A program made the translations under genes and the position numbers. Positions 54,983-63,967 of a stretch of 64,000 nt of DNA are shown here, in pieces. Positions within the stretch are counted from its first letter, which is position 1. Every line of letters starts with the position of its first letter. The notes under the pieces are model-generated. The model was given only the letters and a program-made list of their open reading frames with translations. It searched no databases and had not been told where the DNA came from. Source of the DNA: Rhodococcus tibetensis (GTDB lineage: Bacteria; Actinomycetota; Actinomycetes; Mycobacteriales; Mycobacteriaceae); assembly GCF_024438035.1 (NCBI RefSeq), contig NZ_JANFQF010000004.1:62001-126000 (forward strand), in the 5' to 3' direction.

Positions 54983-56389
54983 TCAGACCTTCGCGTTCGC
55001 CTTCGCCTTCGCCTTCGTGAGCGCGACGTCCTCCTTGTCGAGGTCGAGCAACGGAGTGCGGGAGTTCTCCTTGGCGGTGGAGGCAGAAGCCGCGGCGACG
55101 AGTGCGCACATTGCGGTGAAGATCGCGACGGGCACCCAGTTCTTGGGGTCGGCGCCGCGGAGCGCCTGGGCGATGGTGGGGGCGAACCCGGCGAGTGCGA
55201 ACCCGAGCTGCGTGCCGATCGCCATGCCCGAATAGCGGACGCGAGACGAGAACATTTCGGCGTAGAAGGCGGGCCAGATGGCGTTGGTCCCGGCGTAGAC
55301 GCCGCCCATGAGCAGGATTCCGGCGAGGAAGATCAGTGTGACGTTGCCGGTGCCGATTGCGGAGAAGTACAAGAAGATCCCGGCGGCGGAACCGATCGCG
55401 CCACCGATGAAGACGGGCTTGCGGCCGATCCGGTCGGACAGGATGCCGAGTAGCGGCTGTGAGATCAGCGCGACACAGTTGGCTGCGATCGCGACCCACA
55501 GCATGGTGGTGCGGCTCATCCCGATGTCCGGGGTGGTGGCATAGGCGAGACCAAAGACGGAGAAGACGGTGCTGACGACGGCGATGAAGGCGCAGAACAC
55601 GACGCGCAGCACGTCACGCCAATGCGTGCGGAACAGGTCGACGACGGGCAGCGGCGCGGGGGTCTCGTCCAGTGCTTCCTTGTTCGCGATGAAGATCTCG
55701 GGCTCTTCGAGCTTGCGACGCACGATGTAGGCGACGACGAGGACTAAGAGGCTGCACCAGAACGGGACACGCCAGCCCCAGCTGTAGAGGGTCTCGTCCG
55801 GCAGCGAGGCGACCGGGATGAACGCGAGGCTGGCTACGATGAAGCCGGCCTGGGTTCCGGTCAGGGTCCAGCTGCAGAAGAATCCGCGACGGTGGGCGGG
55901 GGAGTGCTCGAGGGTGAGGGAACCGGCTCCAGACTGCTCACCGGCAGCGGAGATGCCCTGGCAGATGCGCAGGAGCACCAGCAGCGCAGGCCCCACCATG
56001 CCCGCGGTCTCCGAGGAAGGCAGACAGCCGATCAGGAAGGTGACGACACCCATGAGCACCAGGCAGAACATCATCACCTTCTTGCGTCCGGCCCGGTCGC
56101 CGAAGTGTCCGACGAACACCGCGCCGATGGGGCGGGCGACGTAGGAGATGCCGAACGTGGCCAGCGACAGCAGCAACGGATTCTTCGAGCCTTCGAAGAA
56201 CACGTGGGGAAACACCAGCGCGGCAGCCGAGGCGAAAATGTAGAAGTCGTAGTACTCGAGCAGGCTGCCGAAGAAGGCGGCTTTTGCTGCCTTCTTCGCG
56301 TTGATGGGATCGGCATTGGGGTCGACGGAGGAGCGGGCGTTGCCGTCACCGTTTCGACCGGAGACGCCGGTGCCGTAGTCGATGGTCAT
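54983..56389 (-). CDS. MHS-family MFS transporter, shikimate/quinate-type
   Basis: A 468-aa MFS carrier of the metabolite:H+ symporter family with 12 helices. SLLEYYDFYIFASAAAL (helix 1), GHFGDRAGRKKVM (motif A), EQSGAGSLTLEHSPAHRRGF and a Lys/Ala-rich KAKAKANAK tail are visible. ShiA of E. coli, a shikimate importer, is the best-known relative. ATG 56,389 with AGGAG upstream. Divergence from qsuD across tetR supports shikimate/quinate uptake, but proline/betaine-type substrates are not excluded. Confidence 0.87.
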   Translation of the reverse strand: MTIDYGTGVSGRNGDGNARSSVDPNADPINAKKAAKAAFFGSLLEYYDFYIFASAAALVFPHVFFEGSKNPLLLSLATFGISYVARPIGAVFVGHFGDRAGRKKVMMFCLVLMGVVTFLIGCLPSSETAGMVGPALLVLLRICQGISAAGEQSGAGSLTLEHSPAHRRGFFCSWTLTGTQAGFIVASLAFIPVASLPDETLYSWGWRVPFWCSLLVLVVAYIVRRKLEEPEIFIANKEALDETPAPLPVVDLFRTHWRDVLRVVFCAFIAVVSTVFSVFGLAYATTPDIGMSRTTMLWVAIAANCVALISQPLLGILSDRIGRKPVFIGGAIGSAAGIFLYFSAIGTGNVTLIFLAGILLMGGVYAGTNAIWPAFYAEMFSSRVRYSGMAIGTQLGFALAGFAPTIAQALRGADPKNWVPVAIFTAMCALVAAASASTAKENSRTPLLDLDKEDVALTKAKAKANAKV

Positions 56390-56509
56390 CGATACTCCTG
56401 GGAGCGTGGAGGGCGAACACGCTGCGCTCGACGAGCGGCTGTTCGAAGGTCGTGCAAGCAAGGTAACCCCGGTCACACGCTCTCGTCAATAATGGTCGAA
56501 ATGGTTAGT

Positions 56510-57187
56510 TCATAACTTGCCGGGCTGCTGGAGGTAGGCAAGGACGACGTCACCGAGCATGGTGCGCAGGTGGGGGCGGTTCTCGGCCCCCGTGAGGTCC
56601 CAGTCGAACAACGCCTTGAACGTGTACCGGTTTGCCACCCGAAATACGCAGTACGCGCTGATGAGCATGTGGATGTCGAGGGCGGTGGTGTCGGCGCGGA
56701 AGGTTCCGGCGTCCTGCCCTCGCTGGAGAATTTTCTCGAGCGTGCGGATGGCAGGGGTCTGGGTCTCCTGCAGGCCCTCGGCCCGGCTCAAATTCGCGCC
56801 CCGATTCGTGTTCTCGATTGCGACCAGCCGAATGAAGTCGGGGTGCGCCTCATGGTGATCGAAGGTCAACTCGGCGAGCGCCCTGATCGCCTCGGTCGGA
56901 TCGAGGTGATCGACGTCGAGCTGCGATTCCTCGTACCGGATCTCCTCGTACGCGCGCTGCAGAACCGCCCGATACAAGCCGTCCTTGTCGCCGAAGTAGT
57001 AGTAGAGCATCCGCTTCGTCGTGGCGGTTTTGGCCGCGATCTCGTCGATGCGGGCGCCGGCCAATCCCTTGTCGGCGAACTCCTTCATCGCCACGCGCAG
57101 GATGTCTTCCTTTGTCTTTTCGGGATTCCGTGTGCGTTTCACCCTCTCTTGTGTGGCCGTCTTCTCCGTTGCGTCGCCGCGTGTCAT
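56510..57187 (-). CDS. TetR-family regulator of quinate/shikimate genes
   Basis: A 225-aa TetR regulator. HTH region EDILRVAMKEFADKGLAG, ARIDEIAAKTATTKRMLYYY and FGDKDGLYRAVL, with a helical ligand domain after. The C-terminal half contains RGANLSRAEGLQETQTPAIR. Divergent from the dehydrogenase gene with palindromes in between, and likely represses it and the MHS carrier. ATG with GGAG upstream. Confidence 0.88.
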   Translation of the reverse strand: MTRGDATEKTATQERVKRTRNPEKTKEDILRVAMKEFADKGLAGARIDEIAAKTATTKRMLYYYFGDKDGLYRAVLQRAYEEIRYEESQLDVDHLDPTEAIRALAELTFDHHEAHPDFIRLVAIENTNRGANLSRAEGLQETQTPAIRTLEKILQRGQDAGTFRADTTALDIHMLISAYCVFRVANRYTFKALFDWDLTGAENRPHLRTMLGDVVLAYLQQPGKL

Positions 57188-57248
57188 TTCGAGAACTCCT
57201 GTTCATCGCTGTTGCTTTCGCCCGTTATGGAGGTATGCTACCGTGACA

Positions 57249-57272
57249 TAACTCACTAGATAGTTAATTAAC
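57249..57272. promoter_or_regulatory. Candidate TetR operator
   Basis: TAACT (57,249-57,253) and AGTTA (57,262-57,266) form an inverted repeat 8 apart. Overlapping it, GTTAATTAAC (57,263-57,272) is a perfect 10-base palindrome. They lie 60 bases from the tetR start and 30 from the dehydrogenase start, an AT-rich patch unlike its surroundings. Confidence 0.5.
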
Positions 57273-57301
57273 CGGTAGACCCCCTCTCGGAAGTGACCGT
57301 C

Positions 57302-58219
57302 ATGATTTCTCCTGCCCTCGACACCACCGCCGTTTCCCGCCCGTCGTACCTGTGCGGGCTGATCGGCTCGGGAATCTCGAAGTCCTTGACGCCTTCGTTG
57401 CACGAGGCGGAGGGCCGGGCGCAGGGAGTCGGGTACGTCTACCGGATCTTCGACCTCGAGACGCTGGGCATGGGCGTCGAGGGACTGCCCCACCTCCTGG
57501 CAGCCGCCAAGCTCCTCGGGTTCAACGGGCTCAACATCACGCATCCCTGCAAGCAGATGATCATCCCGCTCCTCGACGACCTGTCCGACGACGCCCGCAC
57601 GCTCGGTGCCGTCAACACGGTGCACATCGACGGCGGACGGCTCATCGGCCACAACACCGACTGGTCCGGGTTCGCGCGGAACATGGACGAGGGCCTCGAC
57701 GGTGCGCCGACCGATCGTGTGGTCCAGCTCGGCGCCGGCGGGGCGGGCGCGGCCGTCGCATACGCGGCGTTGACCCGCGGGGCCGAGCACTTCACGATCA
57801 TCGATGCTGACGCCACACGTTCACAGCAGCTGCGGGATTCATTGGCAGCCATGTTCCCGGACCGCGTCGTCGTCTCCGGTGATCTCACCGCCGTGCCCGC
57901 CGCCGTCGGAGCAGCGCAAGGCCTCATCCATGCCACCCCGCTCGGCATGGCTCATCATCCCGGCATGGCGCTGGACGCCGAGCTGCTCCGGTCCGATTTG
58001 TGGGTTGCCGACGTCGTCTACCGCCCGGCGGAAACCGAACTGCTGCGACGTGCGCGCGACATCGGGGCGCGCACGCTCAGCGGTATCGGGATGGCCGTCG
58101 GCCAGGCGGTCGATTCGTTCCGCATCTTCACCGAACTCGAGCCCGACGCCCTACGCATGCGCGAGCACATGCGTCTGCTGCTCGCCGAAGAGGGAAGCAT
58201 CGCACTCGCCGGCGCGTAA
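57302..58219 (+). CDS. qsuD: Quinate/shikimate dehydrogenase (catabolic, QsuD-type)
   Basis: A 305-aa SDH-family enzyme. GISKSLTPSLHE (about 21-32) is the substrate loop with the Ser/Thr-x-Thr-Pro pattern of quinate/shikimate dehydrogenases. NITHPCKQM holds the catalytic Lys, GHNTDWSGFARN the Asp partner, and QLGAGGAGAAVAYA the nucleotide loop. The loop form and regulator suggest the NAD-linked catabolic enzyme rather than biosynthetic AroE. ATG 57,302, with GGAAG upstream; GTG 57,293 is too close to the ribosome site. Confidence 0.9.
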   Translation: MISPALDTTAVSRPSYLCGLIGSGISKSLTPSLHEAEGRAQGVGYVYRIFDLETLGMGVEGLPHLLAAAKLLGFNGLNITHPCKQMIIPLLDDLSDDARTLGAVNTVHIDGGRLIGHNTDWSGFARNMDEGLDGAPTDRVVQLGAGGAGAAVAYAALTRGAEHFTIIDADATRSQQLRDSLAAMFPDRVVVSGDLTAVPAAVGAAQGLIHATPLGMAHHPGMALDAELLRSDLWVADVVYRPAETELLRRARDIGARTLSGIGMAVGQAVDSFRIFTELEPDALRMREHMRLLLAEEGSIALAGA

Positions 58220-58509
58220 AGCACTTAGCTGCACCTGCACCACTTTCCGGAAGTTGTCAGCCTGTCTGAGACACGTTGGTGTTGATTCCCGACAGTCCGG
58301 GGCTCACCAGATACAGCTCGTAGCAGTCCTGCGTACGCGGTCCGCGCAGTTCCGTTGACATCCCACGACCAGCGTTGTCCGAGACCCCCGCAGGCCTCGA
58401 TCGGCTTGGTGCGGGGACGGCTCCCGCCCCGTGTTTCGGGCGGCTTCGATCGCCGACCATGTTGTAGGGTCCCGAGACCCGTGCCCAAATCTCATCTGGG
58501 GGCCACTCG
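58220..58509. other. Gap with repeated TGTCYGAGAC, possible transposon end
   Basis: No gene seen. Two direct copies of a 10-base motif, TGTCTGAGAC (58,263-58,272) and TGTCCGAGAC (58,376-58,385), lie 113 bases apart just before a broken TnsA-type gene. Repeated short sites near an end are how Tn7/Mu-type transposases bind their DNA, so this may be the left end of a dead element. Confidence 0.4.
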
Positions 58510-59136
58510 GTGGCCGATTGGCAATTGGGTGAGATTGTCTCGGCGTGGCTGTGTTGGGGCCGCGTAGCGGTGGATGATCCGAGCGAGTTACTACCGATGC
58601 TGGGAGATGCTGCGATAGGGATCGCTTCGGTGGCTGGATCGTCGAAATCGCATGCAAGTTCGGTAGATTCGAGTACGCGGCTGCTCGCTCGCCACCGCGC
58701 GATGGACGGCGCCGAGGAGATCCGACCGTTGCCGGACGTCCGCGTCGAGGATGGTGTTGGCGCGTTGCCGTGGCGGAGTTTTCGCTCGCATCAAGGTCAG
58801 AAACGCTATTCGGGAGCCAATTTGGTCGGCGACCGAGTCCGGGCACGTGATCTACGAGTCTCGGCTGGACCTGGCGCGGTTGCTTTTCGCGGATTTCGAT
58901 GCGGGGATGCAGCGCGGGGTCGCTCAACCGTTTCTGCTGCCGTCCCCTGTCGCGGCAAGGGCCGCAGGCACAATCCCGACTACCTGCTGCTGACGAACGC
59001 CGGTCCGGTGATCGTGGGGGTGAAATCTCGCCAGCGGTGGGAGTCGAAGACGGTAGCGTTCACGGACGAGGGAGCTCGGTCGGTGTTGACCGCGCGTAGG
59101 TCGGCGTCCCCGTCCGGTCGGGGGTCACCTCGATGA
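58510..59136 (+). pseudogene. Broken TnsA-like transposase endonuclease
   Basis: Pieces of a TnsA-like heteromeric-transposase nuclease appear in alternating frames: LPWRSFRSHQGQKRYSGA in one, then ATESGHVIYESRLDLARLLF and VAQPFLL in another (from about 58,820), then RRHNPDYLLLTNAGPVIV back in the first (from about 58,968). The catalytic Glu (YESR) and Asp (PDY) are still visible, but at least two frameshifts separate them, and the region before residue ~75 is unrecognised. No TniA/TnsB or TniB partner follows, so most of the element is gone. Confidence 0.75.
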
Positions 59137-59495
59137 GGAGGCTGTCGGGGCAGACTGTCATATTGCTTCGGGCAGAGCCTGAGCGCCTCGATGACGGGCG
59201 CCGACTGAGCGCCCCACTGAGGCGATCGGCACCCTCGCCGGTCTGACAACCCACTCCACGGTAGGGCCGGACAGGTCGTGGTGGCTGCGGGCGTCTGGCC
59301 GGCGAATGTCGGCGCACCGGCATGTTCCGCCGCAGGTGACATGCACAGGCCGCTGCCACCACAATGACCAGAACCTTCCTTTGTGAACACACCGTCCTCT
59401 ACGAACGTAAGCGTGACTGTGAGCGGCGACACGGCCGACACTTCCTGTCATCGCAGCCACAACGGACTCGATGACGTTCGGACGAGGAGTGGGCA
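59137..59495. other. Gap before the CitMHS gene
   Basis: About 360 bases with no supported gene; open frames here are short, lack ribosome sites and carry no recognisable domain. Possibly further transposon debris plus the promoter of the CitMHS gene, whose GAGGAG site lies at 59,485-59,490. Confidence 0.45.
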
Positions 59496-60890
59496 ATGCT
59501 GGTGATACTGGGCTTTCTGATGGTCGCCGTGTTCATGTTCCTGATCATGACCAAACGGGCCACCCCCGTCGTCGGACTGATCGCGGTCCCGGTCGCGTTC
59601 GGCGTCGCCGCAGGCGCAGGCCTGGGCATCGGCGACATGATCACCGACGGACTCGAGGCGCTCGCGCCGACGGCCGCCCTGTTGTTCTTCGCGATCATCT
59701 TCTTCGGGATCATGATCGACGTTGGGTTGTTCGACCCGCTGGTGAAGCTGATCCTGCGGCTCGTCCGGGACGACCCGATGCGCCTGGTCCTGGGCACCGC
59801 GGTGCTCGCGATGGTGGTCTCCCTCGACGGGGACGGGTCGACGACGTTCATCATCGTCACCTCCGCGATGCTGCCGCTCTACCTGAAACTGAAGGTCAGC
59901 CCGGTGGTCCTCACCGTCGTCGCCGGTCTCGCGAACGGCGCGCTGAACATCATCCCCTGGGGTGGGCCCACCGTGCGGGCCGCCGCGGCGCTCAACATCT
60001 CACCGTCGGAGGTGTTCGTGCCGATGGTGCCGTCGATGATCGTCGGTCTCGTCGTGGTACTCGCGTTCGCCGCGCACCTCGGGCTGACCGAACGCCGCCG
60101 GATCGGCAAGCTGATCCTCACGTCCGAACCGCTGCTCACCGGCGCCGGCGTCGGAGTCGGGATCGGCGGCCGGGTCACCGGCGGCGGCAGCGGGGACCGG
60201 CCCGGCGGATCCGGAGGCGCCGGGGACGGCGGCGAGGGCTTCGTCGACGGCCTCGACCCGCAGCGTCCCACCCTGCGCCCGAAGCTGTTGTGGCTCAACG
60301 GTGCCCTCACCGCCGGCCTGCTCGTCGTGCTGGTCATGGACGTGCTGCCCATCCCGGTGCTCTTCATGGTCGCCGCCGCGATCGCCCTCGCCGTCAACTT
60401 CCCCCGCGTCAAAGACCAGCAGGAAGCCATCACCCGGCACTCGTCGAGCATCGTCTCGGTGGTCGCGATGGTGTTCGCGGCGGCCGTCCTCACCGGCGTG
60501 TTCCAGGGCACCGGCATGGTCGAGGCGATGGCCCAGTGGCTGCTCGAGATCATCCCGCCCTCGATGGGACCGCACCTGGCCGTCATCGTCGGAATCCTGA
60601 GCCTGCCGTTCACGTTCTTCATGAGCAACGACGCCTTCTACTTCGGCATCCTGCCCGTCCTCTCCGAGACCGCCTCCACCTACGGGATCGCACCGGTGGA
60701 GATGGCCCGCGCCTCCATCACCGGGCAGACCTTCCACATGCAGAGCCCGCTCGTGCCCGCCATCCTGCTGCTGGTCACCCTCGCCGGCGTCTCCCTCGCC
60801 GACCACCACAAGAAGGTGCTGTGGCGGGCCGCGGTCGTCTCACTGTCGATGCTCGTGGTCGGCGTCGCCCTCGGACACATCCCCTTCTGA
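59496..60890 (+). CDS. CitMHS-family citrate/tricarboxylate transporter
   Basis: A 464-aa carrier with about 12 membrane helices. The IMTKRATPVVGLIAVPVAFG start, FFGIMIDVGLFDPL, SLDGDGSTTFIIVTSAMLP and PWGGPTVRAAAAL are typical of CitMHS proteins, which import metal-citrate complexes with protons. A Gly-rich cytosolic loop (about 219-250) is unusually long. ATG with GAGGAG. First of three rightward genes with a CoA-transferase and a CitE-like lyase; the usual CitAB two-component system is absent. Confidence 0.9.
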   Translation: MLVILGFLMVAVFMFLIMTKRATPVVGLIAVPVAFGVAAGAGLGIGDMITDGLEALAPTAALLFFAIIFFGIMIDVGLFDPLVKLILRLVRDDPMRLVLGTAVLAMVVSLDGDGSTTFIIVTSAMLPLYLKLKVSPVVLTVVAGLANGALNIIPWGGPTVRAAAALNISPSEVFVPMVPSMIVGLVVVLAFAAHLGLTERRRIGKLILTSEPLLTGAGVGVGIGGRVTGGGSGDRPGGSGGAGDGGEGFVDGLDPQRPTLRPKLLWLNGALTAGLLVVLVMDVLPIPVLFMVAAAIALAVNFPRVKDQQEAITRHSSSIVSVVAMVFAAAVLTGVFQGTGMVEAMAQWLLEIIPPSMGPHLAVIVGILSLPFTFFMSNDAFYFGILPVLSETASTYGIAPVEMARASITGQTFHMQSPLVPAILLLVTLAGVSLADHHKKVLWRAAVVSLSMLVVGVALGHIPF

Positions 60891-60932
60891 TCGCACCGCA
60901 CCCTCCCGACCCGAACCCGCCGAGGAGTACCG

Positions 60933-62210
60933 ATGACCCAGCACGCAGACGACGATGCGACAACCTCCCGCCCCACCGCATGTTCCACCGACCCAGCTGA
61001 CGTGGTGCAGCACAGTCGCGGCCCGTTACACGGGATCCGCGTCGTCGACATCAGCACCGTGTACGCCGCCCCGATCACCGCCATGCTCCTCGGCGACTTC
61101 GGCGCCGAGGTGGTCAAGGTCGAACACCCCACGGGCGATCCCGCCCGCACCCACGGGGCGACCAAGGACGGGCACGGGTTGTGGTGGAAGGTCATCGCCC
61201 GGAACAAGAAGTGCATCACCCTCAATCTGAGTACCCCGGAGGGCCAACAGATTCTGCGCGACCTCCTGGTCGACGTCGACGTCCTGGTGGAGAACTTCCG
61301 TCCCGGTGTGCTCGAGAAGTGGGGGCTCGGACCGGATCGGCTGCAGTCCCTAAACCGGGGACTGATCACGTTGCGGGTCACCGGATTCGGACAGTCCGGA
61401 CCCTATGCGGAGCGGCGGGCCTTCGGCACTCTGGCGGAGGCGATGAGCGGATTCGCGCACCAGACCGGCGAGGAAGACGGGTCCCCGACGCTGCCCCCGT
61501 TCGGTCTCGCCGACGGCGTGGCAGGCATCACCGGCGCGTTCGGTGTGGTGACCGCGCTGTATCACCGCGACGGCCCGGAGGGGCACGGCCGAGGCCAGGT
61601 TATCGACCTCTCCCTGCTCGAGCCACTCCTCGGAATCCTCGGTCCCGGCCCGAGCGCCTTCGACCAACTCGGCACGGTCGCCGGCCGTCAGGGTAATCGT
61701 TCCCCGAACAACGCGCCCCGCAACACCTACCGCACCAGCGACGGCCGGTGGGTCGCCGTCTCCGCCAGCGCCACCTCCGTCGCCGAACGAGTGATGCGTC
61801 TGGTCGGCCGACCGGACATCGTCGACGAGCCCTGGTTCGCCTCCGCGGGGGACCGCAGCAGAAACGGCGACCTCCTCGACGACGCCGTGGCGAAATGGAT
61901 CGCCGCCCGCCCCCTCCGTGAGGTCACCGCCGAGTTCGAGCGAGTCGGCGCCGCCCTTGCACCCATCTACGACGTCGAGCAACTGATGAACGACCCACAT
62001 GTACTCGCCCGCGGCTCCATCACCACCGTCGACGACGAGGACCTCGGCCCACTGCAGATGCAGAACCTCATGCTCCGCATGCTGCGAACACCCGGCGCCA
62101 TCAGGTTCCCCGGCCGCCGCCTCGGCCAGGACAACGACAGCTTCTACCAGGAATCGCTCGGCCTCGACCCCGACCACGTCGCCGAACTCCGAGAAAAGGG
62201 AGTGCTGTAA
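60933..62210 (+). CDS. CaiB/BaiF-type (family III) CoA-transferase
   Basis: A 425-aa family III CoA-transferase. After a ~30-residue leader come GIRVVDISTVYAAPITAMLLG..., FGAEVVKVEHPTGDPAR, DVLVENFRPGVLEKWGL and ITLRVTGFGQSGPYAERRAF. The catalytic Asp of the family is expected in or near PFGLADGVAGITGAF. It moves CoA between carboxylic acids such as succinyl-CoA and a di- or tricarboxylate. ATG with GAGGAG; its TAA overlaps the lyase ATG (TAATG). Confidence 0.92.
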   Translation: MTQHADDDATTSRPTACSTDPADVVQHSRGPLHGIRVVDISTVYAAPITAMLLGDFGAEVVKVEHPTGDPARTHGATKDGHGLWWKVIARNKKCITLNLSTPEGQQILRDLLVDVDVLVENFRPGVLEKWGLGPDRLQSLNRGLITLRVTGFGQSGPYAERRAFGTLAEAMSGFAHQTGEEDGSPTLPPFGLADGVAGITGAFGVVTALYHRDGPEGHGRGQVIDLSLLEPLLGILGPGPSAFDQLGTVAGRQGNRSPNNAPRNTYRTSDGRWVAVSASATSVAERVMRLVGRPDIVDEPWFASAGDRSRNGDLLDDAVAKWIAARPLREVTAEFERVGAALAPIYDVEQLMNDPHVLARGSITTVDDEDLGPLQMQNLMLRMLRTPGAIRFPGRRLGQDNDSFYQESLGLDPDHVAELREKGVL

Positions 62211-63022
62211 TGGATCGAAGCTATCTATTCGCCCCCGGGCACAACGAGAAACTCCTCGGCAAGGTCTTCGAGGCGGGCGCGGACGCGGTGATCCTCGACC
62301 TGGAAGACGCGGTGCCGCCGGAGCGCAAATCGGCCGCTCGACGCATGGTAGCGGAGGTGCTCGCCACGCATCCGTCCTGGGTGCGCATCAATGCCGCCCG
62401 AACGCCGGACGCTGCAGCCGATCTCGACGCCATTGCCGGCCTCGCGCACGGCATCCGCATCCCCAAGGTCGAGTCGGTCGAGGACGTTCGTTGGGTGACC
62501 GAACGAGCGCCCGGCACCCCACTGATCTGTGCGATCGAAAGCGCCCGAGGTGTCGTCAATGCGCTGACGATCGCCGCCGAACCGGGCGTCGAGCATCTCG
62601 CCCTCGGCGGCGTCGACCTGCAGAAGGACCTCGGCACCGGCAGCGGCGACGCCCCCCTGCACTACGTGCGCTCACAGCTGGTCGTCGCCTGCCGGGCCGC
62701 GGGGATCGCACCGCCGATTGACAGTGTGTACCCGCACCTCGACGACACCGACGGCCTTCGAAGGCAGGCCGCAGCGAGCCGCGAACTCGGATTCTTCGGC
62801 AAATCCGCAATCCACCCCTCCCAGCTGCCGATCATCCATACCGCATTCAGCCCACGCGCAGACGAACTGCAATGGGCGCAGGACGTCGTCGAAGCGTTCG
62901 ACAGCGCGCACGGGGCCGCTCTCCGTCTACCTGGAGGAGAGTTCGTAGACCTTCCCGTTGCCGAGCGGGCACGCAGGATCCTGCAACTTTCCGAATCCCT
63001 CCAGCTCGACGGGCGCGCCTGA
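62210..63022 (+). CDS. CitE/HpcH-type CoA-ester lyase
   Basis: A 270-aa TIM-barrel lyase. RSYLFAPGHNEKLLGKVFEAG (start), DAVILDLEDAVPPERKSAAR with Mg ligands, LICAIESARGVVNAL and LALGGVDLQKDLG form the CitE-like active site; FGKSAIHPSQL is the C-terminal signature. Members cleave citryl-, malyl- or citramalyl-CoA by retro-Claisen reaction without the acyl-carrier protein of citrate lyase. Coupled to the CoA-transferase by a start-stop overlap, so the two should act in sequence. Confidence 0.92.
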   Translation: MDRSYLFAPGHNEKLLGKVFEAGADAVILDLEDAVPPERKSAARRMVAEVLATHPSWVRINAARTPDAAADLDAIAGLAHGIRIPKVESVEDVRWVTERAPGTPLICAIESARGVVNALTIAAEPGVEHLALGGVDLQKDLGTGSGDAPLHYVRSQLVVACRAAGIAPPIDSVYPHLDDTDGLRRQAAASRELGFFGKSAIHPSQLPIIHTAFSPRADELQWAQDVVEAFDSAHGAALRLPGGEFVDLPVAERARRILQLSESLQLDGRA

Positions 63023-63334
63023 TCACGATGGCACCCGACCACCCCACTCCCGTCGTTACCTACGCCGAGAGTTGGGAGTTATGCACTCACCCACCCATTT
63101 TCGCTGACCGCGTGCTGCGGAGACGCCGAAGAATCCCGATGCAAGAAGGCACTGGACCTACCCGCCGCCGTCCACGCGGCCCGCCGCAACGGCGCCTCAT
63201 GGGTCGATGCTCGCGCGAACCCGACACGCGACGTTGACACCCGGCCGACCGGAAATTTCACGGTTTACATCACATTGACGATCGATCACCACAGGGTGCG
63301 GGTGAATTGATGTACAGAGAATGCACCCCGAGAA
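63023..63334. other. Gap between lyase and PfkB-like gene
   Basis: About 310 bases. One start-less frame (63,138-63,308) reads ALDLPAAVHAARRNGASWVD and ends in RVRVN; it looks protein-like and may be the tail of a lost gene, but no family is clear. No terminator or repeat stands out. Confidence 0.35.
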
Positions 63335-63967
63335 ATGAAGTTGGGAAAATTCATGGGGACTGACATCCTTATCATCGACGATGGCACCGCACTCGGCGCG
63401 GCCGGCCATCCCTGCCCTCGGGCAATCGGGGTGCGCAACGCTGAAATCTCTCGTCGTCACCGACGACTCGGAGCCACGGCAATCGACATTCCATCATTGT
63501 CGACGCACCACCTCCCGTCGGCGTATCTCTCGGCAAGCGCCCAGACCTGCGGCCCGCGTGCACTACTCGGCCGGATCGTCGGATGCTGTCCGGGCGAGCG
63601 GCATGCCGATGCGGTTCGCTGGGTGATGGCGCGCGGGCACGCGATTGTCGCGCTAACCGATGGCGTGGCCGGCGTCGTCGGGTATGTCAGGGGCGGCTCC
63701 TTGCTGGTTCGTTACCGCCGTGCCGCCGACGTCGTCGCCACACACAGCGTCAGCGGCGCATTGACTGCCGGACTGCTATACGCATGGGACGAGTGGGGTC
63801 TGCTCGGCGCCAGCGCATACGAGGCGTTGCGGGGAATCGGCCTCCGCGAGGTCCACGACGTATTCCGCGACGCGAATCGCTACGGCGCATCGACTGCTTT
63901 TCCCCTCGGATCTGCACTCCCGCGGCACGAAATCGTGCTGGGCGCGTACCCGGAGATCGCGATATGA
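63335..63967 (+). CDS. PfkB-like protein with lost catalytic motif
   Basis: A 210-aa protein whose C-terminal two thirds align by eye with ribokinase-type (PfkB) sugar kinases: ADAVRWVMARGHAIVALTDG, then VVATHSVSGALTAGLLYAWD where a kinase would have VDTxGAGDAFTAGLLYA. The GAGD anion hole and base Asp read SVSG (about 138-141), and the N-terminal ~90 residues of a full kinase are missing. It is either a pseudogene in an open frame or a non-catalytic homologue. ATG 63,335, with 63,353 as alternative. Its stop overlaps the next start. Confidence 0.6.
   Translation: MKLGKFMGTDILIIDDGTALGAAGHPCPRAIGVRNAEISRRHRRLGATAIDIPSLSTHHLPSAYLSASAQTCGPRALLGRIVGCCPGERHADAVRWVMARGHAIVALTDGVAGVVGYVRGGSLLVRYRRAADVVATHSVSGALTAGLLYAWDEWGLLGASAYEALRGIGLREVHDVFRDANRYGASTAFPLGSALPRHEIVLGAYPEIAI

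Noticed and set aside
54983-55025. Repeated GCCTTC units at the MHS transporter end as a regulatory repeat
   Set aside because: They encode the Lys/Ala tail (KAKAKANAK) in frame and lie before the stop codon.
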